Shown: positions 48,002 through 55,932 of the stretch, one piece after another
Position numbering within the stretch: the stretch's first letter is position 1
Layout: each line of letters opens with the position of its first letter
Position numbers and translations under genes: made by a program
The notes under the pieces: model-generated
Seen by the model: only the letters and a program-made list of their open reading frames with translations
Database searches by the model: none
What the model was told of the DNA's origin: nothing
Source: Streptomyces sp. A2-16
GTDB lineage: Bacteria; Actinomycetota; Actinomycetes; Streptomycetales; Streptomycetaceae
Length of the DNA: 64,000 nucleotides
Reading direction: 5' to 3'
Assembly: GCF_018128905.1 (NCBI RefSeq)
Contig: NZ_CP063808.1
Span: forward strand, 4,712,001-4,776,000

Positions 48002-49402
48002 TCAGCCCGCCTGCCGGTGGTCCGGTGCGGACCGGTGGGTGAGGGGTTCGCGCAGCCCGAGGTGGTCACGGAGCGTGGTGCCGGTGTAGTCGGTGCGATA
48101 CAGCCCGCGCTCCTGAAGTTCCGGGACGAGCAGGTCGACGATGTCGTCGAGGCCCTCGGGGATGAGGTACGGGGTGACGTTGAAGCCGTCGATCGCGCCG
48201 TGCCGTACGAAGTGGGCGAACTTGTCGGCCAGGGCGGAGGGGGTGCCGACGTGGCCGCGCTGCGGGCCGAGCGCGATGACGGTCTCGCGCAGCGACCAGC
48301 TGTGTGCCTCCGCCTTCGCCCGCCATTCGGCCACGACCGCGCGCGGGTCGGCGATGCGCCGTGCGCCGAAGGAGCCGTCGTTGTCGCTGACGACGGGGTC
48401 CTCCTTGGGCAGCGGCCCGTCGGCGTCGCGATCGGACAGGTCGATGCCCCACAGCAGCCCTGCGATCCCCAACGCCGTTGCGGGGGTGACCTGTTGGAGG
48501 CGGATCCAGCGCTTCTTCTCCCGGGCCTCCTCCTCGGTGGCACCGATGATGATCTCCGTGCCGGGCAGGATCCGCAGGTCGTCGTCGGGCCGCCCTGCGG
48601 CGCGCAGACGGGTGCGGATGTCCTCGGCGAAGGCCAGGGCGTCGTCGAAGTCGGTGCCGTGCGCGGAGAAGATGACGTCGGCGTTGCGGGCCGCGAAGTC
48701 GCGCCCTTCGCCGGAGTCACCGGCTTGGAAGATGACCGGGTGGCCTTGTGCGCTGCGCGGCAGGGTCGGCGCGAGGTCGACGTCGAACTGTGCTCCCCGG
48801 TGGCGCACTTGGCGTACGGCACCGGGCGTCGACCATGTCCGTGCCTCCGCGGAGTCGGCGACGGCTCCGTCCTTCCAGCCGTCCCAGAGGGCGCGGGCCA
48901 CCGTGAGGAACTCCTCGGCGCGCCGATAGCGGTCGGCGTGGTCGAGGTAGCCCCCGCGGCGGAAGTTGGCACCGGTCCAGGCGTTGTCGGTCGTCACCAC
49001 GTTCCAGCCGGCGCGGCCCTCGGACAGCAGGTCGAGCCCGGAGAGGCGGCGGGCGAGGTCGGCGGGCTCGTTGAAGGTGGAGTTGGACGTGGAGACCAGG
49101 CCGATCCGGCGGGTGACCGCGGCCAGCGCCGCGAGCTGGGTGATGGCGTCCGGCCGCCCGGCCACGTCGAGATCGTGGATCCTGCCGTCGACCTCGCGCA
49201 GCCGCAGTCCCTCGCCGAGGAAGAACGCGTCGAACAGTCCGCGTTCGGCGGTCTGGGCGACCCGGCGGAAGGAGGCGGGGTCGATCTGGGAGCCGCTGTC
49301 GGGGGCGGACCAGATGGTCCAGTGGTTGACGCCCTGGAAGAACACCCCGAAGTGCAGCTGGGCGTCGGGCCGGGGGACGTCGAGGGGGTCGGTGCGGGTC
49401 AT
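48002..49402 (-). CDS. NtaA/SnaA/DszA-family FMNH2-dependent monooxygenase
   Basis: 466 residues from an ATG that overlaps the previous stop and follows GAGGAGA. HFGVFFQGVNHWTIWSAPDS, RIGLVSTSNSTFNEPADLAR, GRAGWNVVTTDNAWTGANF and the C-terminal LVPELQERGLFRTDYTGTTL are standard for this family, which includes nitrilotriacetate, pristinamycin and dibenzothiophene-sulfone monooxygenases. It needs reduced FMN from a reductase, none of which is encoded in this operon. A sulfur-containing substrate is inferred from the leader peptide. Confidence 0.88.
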   Translation of the reverse strand: MTRTDPLDVPRPDAQLHFGVFFQGVNHWTIWSAPDSGSQIDPASFRRVAQTAERGLFDAFFLGEGLRLREVDGRIHDLDVAGRPDAITQLAALAAVTRRIGLVSTSNSTFNEPADLARRLSGLDLLSEGRAGWNVVTTDNAWTGANFRRGGYLDHADRYRRAEEFLTVARALWDGWKDGAVADSAEARTWSTPGAVRQVRHRGAQFDVDLAPTLPRSAQGHPVIFQAGDSGEGRDFAARNADVIFSAHGTDFDDALAFAEDIRTRLRAAGRPDDDLRILPGTEIIIGATEEEAREKKRWIRLQQVTPATALGIAGLLWGIDLSDRDADGPLPKEDPVVSDNDGSFGARRIADPRAVVAEWRAKAEAHSWSLRETVIALGPQRGHVGTPSALADKFAHFVRHGAIDGFNVTPYLIPEGLDDIVDLLVPELQERGLYRTDYTGTTLRDHLGLREPLTHRSAPDHRQAG

Positions 49403-50499
49403 CGGGTCTCCTCCTGGACGGCCGCGGTGGCGAAGCGGTTGGCGGGGCGCTCCAGGCCCAGGGTCGAGCGCAGGGACGTGCCGGGCAGAGGGCGGGCGAC
49501 GAGACGGCGTTCGGACAGGGCCGGCAGGACGAGGCGGGACAGGACGGGAAGGTCCTCGTCCAGCACCAGCGGATGCAGCCGTACGCCGTCGACGTGACGG
49601 CTCAACTCGCCCAGCAGTGCGATCAGTCGGTCTGCCGGACCGATGTGCCGCAGCCTTCCCCGATCGGTCCACGGGGCGTGCCGTTCCAGGTCGGCGACGC
49701 GCTCGGCGCCGGTGGCGTCAGGCGTGTCGAGCGCCACCTCGACCTCCGCGAAGACGCGGGGTGTGCCCGCGGCCGTGGCGGCCGTGGCGACTGCCGTCAG
49801 GTCGCGGCCCTCGACGAGGCCGACATCGAGCTGCGCTGCGGGCACCTGGCCGGTCCTGCCCAGGACGACGAGCTGCCCCTGGGGCGGGCGCGGCACGATC
49901 GCCGGGCCCTTGACGGCGTAGGTTTCTCCGGTGAAGTCGATGTAGTGGAGCCGTTCGCGATCGAGGTAGCGGCTCGTGGCCACGGACCGGATGACCGCGT
50001 CGTCCTCCCACGAGTCCCACAGGGCGCGGGCCACCTCCACCCCGTCCCGGGACTCCCGGGCCCGCGCGTCGGCGTCGGCGACCACGGGGCGGCCCCAGGC
50101 GCGGGCCGCCTCGGGGCGATCCTCCTCCGTCACCACCCATCCGGCGCGGCCGGCGGAGATGTGGTCCAGGGACGCCAACTGGCTGGAGACATGGAAGGGT
50201 TCGGCATAGGTGACCGGGACGACGGGCGCGATCCCGATGGTGCTCGTGGACGCCGCGAGGAAGGCCGCCCGCTCCACCGCGCCGATGCGGCCCACCGGAT
50301 CCGGTGAGGCCCCGGGCGGCAGCACGCCGTCATCCAGGGTGATCAGTGTGAACCCGGCGTTCTCGGCCACGGCGGCGACCCGGGCCACGCGGCGAGGGGT
50401 GAGCAACTGGTCGGGCGAGTGGGCGGCGCGGCGCCAGGCCGCGGGATGGGCACCCTCGCCGTCGATCTCAACGGCGAGGTGCAGGGTGGGGCCGGACAA
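49399..50499 (-). CDS. LLM-class monooxygenase, TTG start
   Basis: 366 residues from TTG at 50499, which has GGAAGGA about 9 nt upstream and yields the family N-terminus LSGPTLHLAVEIDGEGAHPA. Starting further up would overrun the leader peptide region. HISAGRAGWVVTEEDRPEAA and the C-terminal LVLPALSERRLVARPLPGTS match NtaA-like LLM proteins. It is the first structural gene after leader peptide 2 and overlaps the next LLM gene by 4 bp. Confidence 0.82.
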   Translation of the reverse strand: MSGPTLHLAVEIDGEGAHPAAWRRAAHSPDQLLTPRRVARVAAVAENAGFTLITLDDGVLPPGASPDPVGRIGAVERAAFLAASTSTIGIAPVVPVTYAEPFHVSSQLASLDHISAGRAGWVVTEEDRPEAARAWGRPVVADADARARESRDGVEVARALWDSWEDDAVIRSVATSRYLDRERLHYIDFTGETYAVKGPAIVPRPPQGQLVVLGRTGQVPAAQLDVGLVEGRDLTAVATAATAAGTPRVFAEVEVALDTPDATGAERVADLERHAPWTDRGRLRHIGPADRLIALLGELSRHVDGVRLHPLVLDEDLPVLSRLVLPALSERRLVARPLPGTSLRSTLGLERPANRFATAAVQEETR

Positions 50500-50594
50500 G
50501 GGGGAGTTCCTTCCGAGATGCACGCGAACTCGCGGCCGTAGGGCACAAGGCCTGCGGCCACGACGAGACGGCCGGCGGGACGGGCCGGCAAGGG

Positions 50595-50711
50595 TCAGAC
50601 GTGTGCGGAGGGACAGACGGCGGAGGAGGTGCGGCAGTAGTCGACATGCCGCCGGGTGATCAGCCGCGCACCCGTGCAGGCACCCTGTGGTGCCGCGCCA
50701 GATACGCGCAT
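50595..50711 (-). CDS. cysteine leader peptide 2 (upstream of the triple-LLM operon)
   Basis: 38 codons from an ATG preceded by GGTGGAGG at 7 nt. The C-terminal half is TRRHVDYCRTSSAVCPSAHV, with two cysteines plus one more at residue 12. The stop is 95 nt before the TTG of the first LLM gene. RRHVD-x2-R-x5-C matches the other four leaders. Confidence 0.85.
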   Translation of the reverse strand: MRVSGAAPQGACTGARLITRRHVDYCRTSSAVCPSAHV

Positions 50712-50745
50712 CGAAGGCCTCCACCTGTCAGAAAATTGCTAGTTC

Positions 50746-50776
50746 AACGTATGTCGTCCGCCGGTGCGAGTGTCAA
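50746..50776 (-). promoter_or_regulatory. probable promoter of leader peptide 2 operon
   Basis: On the minus strand TTGACA (50771-50776) is followed by TACGTT (50746-50751) at 19 bp, slightly long. It lies 35 bp upstream of the leader start codon. Confidence 0.4.
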
Positions 50777-50937
50777 GGGCCTGTTGTCGAGGCCTCATGC
50801 CCCGGGCCCGGCCGGGCGCAGAGCTCCCGTTCCACTTCGGTCGGCCCGTCGTCGCCGTGACGGAGCCCAGGCCGTCCGCCCGTCATTTCATGCAGCTGCA
50901 ACGATTCATCCCTCAACTTCCTGCTAGACATGATGGG

Positions 50938-51015
50938 GTGACCACCTCAGCGCTCCACCGCAGGCTGTACGTGGATCTGGCGCGTGTCGACGCCTCCGCG
51001 TGTCGATGCTTCTGA
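50938..51015 (+). CDS. cysteine leader peptide 3 (upstream of the TauD-like gene)
   Basis: 25 codons from GTG: TTSALHRRLYVDLARVDASA then CRCF and stop. The Y-V-D-x2-R-x5-C spacing is identical to the other leaders. No Shine-Dalgarno sequence is apparent before the GTG, so it may be translated from a leaderless or nearly leaderless transcript. The stop is 76 nt before the dioxygenase ATG. Confidence 0.75.
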   Translation: MTTSALHRRLYVDLARVDASACRCF

Positions 51016-51091
51016 CCTCGTCTCCGCCCGTTCCGCGTGAGGCGACCGCGCGCACGTCATCCCCGTAGGGCAGCACTGAGAGAGGAATGCC

Positions 51092-51907
51092 ATGACCACG
51101 ACTGTCTCGAGCCACGAGATACGCCGGGCCGGTCCGCGATTCGGCGCGGAGGTGATCGGCATCGACCTGAGGGCCGGCGTCGACGACGAAACCGCCGAGG
51201 AGCTGCGTCGGGCGTTCAGCGAGCACAAGGTGCTGGTGTTCCGCGGCCAGCACCTCACACCGGAGCAGCACGTCGAGGCCGTACGCATCTTCGCGGAGCC
51301 CTTCGACCACCCGACCGCGGTGAAGGACCCCACCCATCCGCTGGTCTATCCCTACGACGTCCAGCGCACCGGCAAGGCCGGCACCTGGCACATCGGGGGA
51401 CTGTGGCGGCAGCCGGTCTTCGCGATCGAGTCGCTCACCTACGAAGTCGTGCCCGAGCTGGGCGGCCACACCCTGTGGGCCGATCTCCAGGCGGCGTACG
51501 ACGACCTGTCCGAGCCGTTCAAGGAACTCCTCGGGTCGGTGGGCGCGGTGTACGACGCTCATGTCGCGAACTACGCACAGGGCAGCAAGCGCGTCGAGGT
51601 CGAGGAGACCGTGGAGCATCCTGTCGTGCTGGAGCACCCGGAGACGGGCCGCAAGGGACTGTTCATCAGCACCTCGGCGCGCGGTCTGACGGGTGTCACA
51701 GAGCAGGAGGGGAAGGCGCTGCTCGACTACCTGCTCAGGCACGCGTCCTCGCCCGACTACACGATCCGTTTCGGCTGGAACGCCGGTGACTTCGTGCTCT
51801 GGGACAACCGGGCGACCTGGCACTACGCCGTGGACGACTACGGAGACGGCGCCCGCGTCTACCGCAAAGTCATCGGAGTGGAGCCGGTGCGGCAGCCCGC
51901 GGCTTGA
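51092..51907 (+). CDS. TauD/TfdA-family dioxygenase with HxG in place of HxD
   Basis: 271 residues, normal for TauD-type Fe(II)/2-oxoglutarate enzymes, with GAGAGGAA before the ATG. Landmarks are FGAEVIGIDLRAGVDDETAE, VFRGQHLTPEQHV, GGHTLWADLQAAYDDLSEPF and the distal ligand His244 in WDNRATWHYAVDDY with Arg255/Arg258 for 2-oxoglutarate. The proximal facial-triad motif, HTD in TauD, reads WHIGGLW (His100, Gly102): the carboxylate ligand is missing. Context under a cysteine leader suggests taurine or alkylsulfonate use. With Gly at this place the protein could be inactive, use another ligand, or resemble HxG/A halogenases. Confidence 0.82.
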   Translation: MTTTVSSHEIRRAGPRFGAEVIGIDLRAGVDDETAEELRRAFSEHKVLVFRGQHLTPEQHVEAVRIFAEPFDHPTAVKDPTHPLVYPYDVQRTGKAGTWHIGGLWRQPVFAIESLTYEVVPELGGHTLWADLQAAYDDLSEPFKELLGSVGAVYDAHVANYAQGSKRVEVEETVEHPVVLEHPETGRKGLFISTSARGLTGVTEQEGKALLDYLLRHASSPDYTIRFGWNAGDFVLWDNRATWHYAVDDYGDGARVYRKVIGVEPVRQPAA

Positions 51908-51950
51908 GGGAGTCCGCTGGGGTATCGGCAGTCCTTTCCGGGTAAGCCGC

Positions 51951-52385
51951 CGCGCCGACCAGTTCGATCAGGTCCACCTCACCGAAATCCTGCCCCCGCA
52001 GGTCGTGTTGACCGACTTCTCCCACCGGCTCGGCGGCTTCGGCCTCGGCGCCCTCCCGCTCGATGGCTCCCTGGACCCCCACCGCGCCAACCCCGTCAAC
52101 CGGGACCTCGGCCGGCGCGTCGCGAACGACGACCGCACCGTCACGGACCCGCCCCAACAGATCGCCTGCCACATCGAGGAGTGGTTCCATGATCGCGCCG
52201 CCGACGGCTCTGACGTGATCTTCGCGTATCCGCCCGGCACCCCGGACGACTTCGCCGAGCCCGCACAGCGCCGCCGTGGCCACACGGTCCCCGAATTGCG
52301 CCGCCGCGGCCTGTTCCGCGCCCACTGCACGGGCCACACGCCGCGCGACCGGCGTGGTCTGCCGCGGCCGTCCCGGCGGGTGTAG
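51951..52385 (+). pseudogene. C-terminal remnant of an NtaA-like LLM monooxygenase
   Basis: One open frame without a start encodes VVLTDFSHRLGGFGLGALPL, QQIACHIEEWFHDRAADGSD and VPELRRRGLFRAHCTGHTPR, the order of the last 140 residues of SnaA/NtaA proteins (compare LVPELQERGLFRTDYTGTTL in the intact gene at 48002). The N-terminal two-thirds, including the FMN site, is missing. It ends with TAG immediately before the MFS start. Confidence 0.6.
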
Positions 52386-53897
52386 ATGCTTCCGGGAGAA
52401 GACCGCACCGCGCGGCGGGTGCTGCTGGTGTGCATGGCGGCGGGTGCCACGACCCTGCTGGACCAGGCCGTCCTGAACATCGCGGTCCCGAGCATGCGCG
52501 AGTCGCTCGGGGCGACCGGGGCGGATGTCCAGTGGATCGTGGCCGGGTACTCGCTGGCCTTCGGGCTGGCCCTCGTCCCCGGTGGCAGCCTCGGTGACCT
52601 GCACGGGCGCAAGCGTCCCTTCCTGGCCGGGGTGGCTGTCTTCCTCCTGGCCGGGGTGACGGCAGCCACGGGGGGAGGGCCCGGGACCCTGATCGGTGCC
52701 CGGCTGGTGCAGGGTGCCGCGGCCGGGCTCGTCAACTCGCAGGTGATCGGCACCATTCAGGACGTCTTCCACGGTCAGGCCCGCGGGCGTGCGCTGGGCC
52801 TCTACGCAGTCACCGGCGGCGTGGCCACGGCCCTCGGCCCGCCCCTCGGCGGTGCCCTCGTCGCCGGCCTGGGCCCCGAGGCGGGCTGGCGGTGCTGCCT
52901 GTTGCTGAGCTCACCGTGCGCGGTAGTCACCCTGCTCCTCGCGGCCCGCCGGCTGCCCCCGCCCCGGCGCACCGCACGCAATTCCCGACTGGACGTCCTC
53001 GGCCTCGGTCTGCTGTGCGGCTGCACGCTGACCCTGATGGTGCCCTTCATCCGCACACCCGACAGCGGGGGACAAGCACTTCTGTGGGGCACTGCGGTGT
53101 GCGCACTGGCAGCCGTCTTCGCCGTGCACCAACGCCTACGAGTACGACGCGGCCGTCAGCCGCTGGTGGACCGGGCGCTGACCTCGTCGAAGCCGTACCT
53201 GCTGGGCACGGCCGTCGCCATGGCCCAGTTCGGCTCCTCACTGGCAGCGTTCCTGGTCATCACCGTCTTTCTGCAGGACGGGCTCGGCCTGTCCGCCCTG
53301 CTCACGGCGGCGGTCACCCTCCCCGGGGCGGTTGGGATGGGCATCTCCTCGGCTCTCGCCTGGCGGCTGGTGCGGCGGATCGGACCCCGTACCGTGACGA
53401 TCGGCCTGACCCTGGGAATCGGTGCCCTCCTGTCGGGGGCGGTCGTCGCGCTCTGCGTGCCGACGGCGGTGCTGCCCGTGGCTCTGGCCGGAACACAGCT
53501 GCTGTCCGGCGTTGCCGGAGGGCTCACGGTGTCACCCAACCAGGCCCAGGTGCTCCAGCACGCTCCGGCGGAAGCCGCCGGAGTGGGCGGCGGCATCCTG
53601 CAGATGGCCCAGCGCATCGCGGCGGCGGTCTGCCTCAGCGCCGTCCCCGCGGTGTACCTGCACGCTGCTTCCGGTCCACCGGGAGGCGGCCACCCGCGGG
53701 CCGGATACGCGCTGGCGTCCGGCGTCTGCGCCGGTCTGCTCGCCGTGGCCCTGCTGCTCTCCCGTCTGCGTCGCGCCGCCACGCCGTCCCCTCTCCAGGG
53801 AGCCGAACCGACCACGCGTGGCGCGGATGGCGCGCCCGTCGCCCGCCACGTCCCACCGACCCGCTCACCCCACCACACCCCAGGGAGGAACACGTGA
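52386..53897 (+). CDS. MFS drug transporter (DHA2, EmrB/QacA type)
   Basis: 503 residues with fourteen predicted spans. TTLLDQAVLNIAVPSMRESL and WIVAGYSLAFGLALVPGGSL, with GDLHGRKRPFLAGVAVF, are the DHA2 hallmarks of span 1, span 2 and the following loop. The last 40 residues are a proline-rich tail. The ATG follows the stop of the LLM remnant directly. A role in exporting a product or toxic sulfur compound is possible but not shown. Confidence 0.85.
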   Translation: MLPGEDRTARRVLLVCMAAGATTLLDQAVLNIAVPSMRESLGATGADVQWIVAGYSLAFGLALVPGGSLGDLHGRKRPFLAGVAVFLLAGVTAATGGGPGTLIGARLVQGAAAGLVNSQVIGTIQDVFHGQARGRALGLYAVTGGVATALGPPLGGALVAGLGPEAGWRCCLLLSSPCAVVTLLLAARRLPPPRRTARNSRLDVLGLGLLCGCTLTLMVPFIRTPDSGGQALLWGTAVCALAAVFAVHQRLRVRRGRQPLVDRALTSSKPYLLGTAVAMAQFGSSLAAFLVITVFLQDGLGLSALLTAAVTLPGAVGMGISSALAWRLVRRIGPRTVTIGLTLGIGALLSGAVVALCVPTAVLPVALAGTQLLSGVAGGLTVSPNQAQVLQHAPAEAAGVGGGILQMAQRIAAAVCLSAVPAVYLHAASGPPGGGHPRAGYALASGVCAGLLAVALLLSRLRRAATPSPLQGAEPTTRGADGAPVARHVPPTRSPHHTPGRNT

Positions 53898-54610
53898 GTT
53901 CGACCAGAACCCGCCCTGCCCTCGTCGTCCTGGACCCGACGGTCCTGCTGTCCGGGTCTGCCGCCGTGCCGCGTGCTTCGGCGGTCGACAATTCGCCTAC
54001 GACTCATCTGCTACGACGCCACAGCCGAGGCCCTCGCGACTGCCGGGGCGTCCACCCAGAGCAAGGTCTCCGAGGCCAAGACCATCAGCGCCGAGCTGCC
54101 CGCCGCCGCCAAGAAGGACGGCAAACCGGAGTGCGGCATCGGTGCCCTGCCGGCCGGGTTCCCGCCTCGGCCTTGAGTCCCGACACCGCGGCGACCAGGC
54201 GGCCGAGGTCGGTCTCGGAGCCGGTAAGGGTCTTCTGGTCGTTGCCGACGTCCGCCTGTGCACCGAGGAGCGCAAGAAGTACGAGTTCGCCTCATACCGG
54301 CAGGACGACTTCGCCTTCGTCGGTGACGTCGGAGAAGGCCACGTCACCCTTGCCACTGTCGATCCCGACGAAGAGGTTCTCCCAGGTGGAGTTCTTGACC
54401 TCGCCCCTCGGCGCGGGCGCGAGCCTGCAGGGCCTGATCGCGGCAACGGCGAAGACGGACAGGGGACTCGCCCAGCCGCTAGCCGGCGCGATCAACCACC
54501 TGATCAAGAACGGTCAGTACGCCGAGTGGCTCAAGGCGTACAACCTCTCGAACGAGGCCGTCGCCAAGTCCGAGGTCAACCCGCCTGACCTGCCCCTCGA
54601 CAATTCCTGA
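53894..54610 (+). pseudogene. scrambled amino-acid ABC substrate-binding protein gene
   Basis: A GTG overlapping the MFS stop opens a lipoprotein-like start (MSSTRTRPAL...), and a normal C-terminus (SLQGLIAATAKTDRG to AYNLSNEAVAKSEVNPPDLP) ends at 54610, but the middle is broken. Forward pieces are SEAKTISAELPAAAKKDGK (about 54070-54123) and TEERKKYEFASYRQDDFAF (54260-54318). Two segments that belong between them are encoded on the opposite strand: DVGNDQKTLTGSETDLGRLV (about 54170-54250) and NSTWENLFVGIDSGKGDVAF (about 54320-54405). The region between DFAF and SLQG of intact homologues is deleted. The lipobox Cys reads Ser. Confidence 0.75.
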
Positions 54611-54698
54611 CCACCGCGCACGGGGACTCCACCGCCGCCCCGCGATGGGTCCCCGCGTGCTGGACACCCCGATCCGCGACCCTGGAGACCGCCACACC

Positions 54699-55424
54699 AT
54701 GTCCGTCACCATCCTCGACGCCAGCCCCTCGCACATCCTGGACAACCCCGCCTGGGCCGCGCTCACCGGCCCCCACGCCCACTTCGCCGAAAGAATCGGC
54801 CACGCCGCCCGCTATCACCAGGACGTGGCTCCCTTCTACGCCGTCTCCGACGAGGACGACCCGCGTGCCTGGGTCGACCTTGCCGCGCTCGTCGGCCCCG
54901 GCGGCACCGCCTCGGTGCGGGGCGTCACCGAGGCGCCGGATGGCTGGGAGGTCGTCGGCACGGGATACGGCGTCCAGCTCGTGGACACCGGCCTGCGTGC
55001 GGAGCCCGACCCCGAGGCCGTACGGCTCGGCCCCGACGACGTGCCCGAGATCCTCGACCTGGTCGCCCGCACCGAACCCGGCCCCTATCTGCCTCGCACC
55101 GTCGAGATGGGCACCTACCTGGGCATCCGCCACCGCGGCCGCCTGATCGCCTTGGCCGGCGAACGCCTCCATCCACCCGGCTGGACCGAGATCAGCGCCG
55201 TGTGCACCGCCCCGGGCTACCGCGGCCGGGGTTTGGCCACCCGTCTGGTCCGCGCCGTCGCGGCCGGAATCAAGGAGCGCGGCGAGCGGCCCTTCCTGCA
55301 CGCCAGGGCCGACAACGCGAACGCGATCCGGCTGTACGAGTCGATCGGCTTCACCCTGCGCCGTCGTACGGCCTTCTCGCTCGTACGGCAGAGCGAAGCC
55401 GCCGTCCTGGAAGAAACGGCATAA
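54699..55424 (+). CDS. GNAT-family N-acetyltransferase
   Basis: 241 residues from the ATG at 54699 (CTGGAGA upstream); an earlier ATG at 54645 lacks a ribosome-binding site. The C-terminal GNAT domain shows EISAVCTAPGYRGRGLATRL, the acetyl-CoA-binding R/QxxGxG/A motif, and ADNANAIRLYESIGFTLRRR. The N-terminal 130 residues form a second, degenerate GNAT-like half. The substrate is unknown; it sits between sulfur genes. Confidence 0.8.
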   Translation: MSVTILDASPSHILDNPAWAALTGPHAHFAERIGHAARYHQDVAPFYAVSDEDDPRAWVDLAALVGPGGTASVRGVTEAPDGWEVVGTGYGVQLVDTGLRAEPDPEAVRLGPDDVPEILDLVARTEPGPYLPRTVEMGTYLGIRHRGRLIALAGERLHPPGWTEISAVCTAPGYRGRGLATRLVRAVAAGIKERGERPFLHARADNANAIRLYESIGFTLRRRTAFSLVRQSEAAVLEETA

Positions 55425-55470
55425 CAGCGCCGTTGTGTGTGTCGAACGCGATGACTTGGAGGTGGGCCAC

Positions 55471-55557
55471 GTGACACGTGTACTGCGTGCCGTGCGCCTC
55501 CACAGCCGGCCCCACATCGACCTCCAGCGCGTGGCCGGCGCCCTCTGTTGTTCCTGA
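55471..55557 (+). CDS. cysteine leader peptide 4 (upstream of the LLM pair)
   Basis: 28 codons from GTG preceded by TTGGAGGTGG. It reads TRVLRAVRLHSRPHIDLQRV then AGALCCS and stop: H-I-D-x2-R-x5-C with a second Cys directly after. The stop is 108 nt before the next start. A CCCC...GGGG hairpin (CCCCAGCCTTCGGCCGGGG, about 55562-55580) lies just past the stop. Confidence 0.8.
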   Translation: MTRVLRAVRLHSRPHIDLQRVAGALCCS

Positions 55558-55665
55558 CCCTTCCCCAGCCTTCGGCCGGGGACCCTCATCTGCCTGCGGT
55601 CGCCTCCGCCGTGCCCCCGCTCCGCGGGCCGGTGATCTCGTACGGACCTTCAGGAAGGCACCCTC

Positions 55666-55932
55666 GTGTCCTCAACTCCCTCTCCCCACCAGCCTCTTGC
55701 CGTCGCCTTTGAGGGCACCGGCCGGCACCCCGCCTCCAGGCGTGAGTCGGTTGCCCGCGCCCGGGACCTCATAGGCTCACCGGAGACGCTCGATGCCTTC
55801 GCCGGCAAGGTCGTCCCGCTCCTTCAGGAACAGGGCGTCTTCCGGACCGAGTACGAGAGTCCGACCCTGCGCCACCATCTCGGCCTCGCCCGCCCGGACG
55901 ACGATCAGGACGAGCAGCGGGTGGCGTCATGA
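55666..55932 (+). pseudogene. internally deleted LLM monooxygenase (N- and C-termini fused)
   Basis: 88 codons from GTG. The first about 35 (HQPLAVAFEGTGRHPASRRE) match the N-terminus of NtaA-like LLM proteins (compare LHLAVEIDGEGAHPAAWRR at 50.5 kb). The rest (VVPLLQEQGVFRTEYESPTL, RHHLGLARP) match the extreme C-terminus. About 300 central residues are missing without loss of frame. It still begins after leader peptide 4 and overlaps the next gene by 4 bp, so it may be translated and couple translation. Confidence 0.6.
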
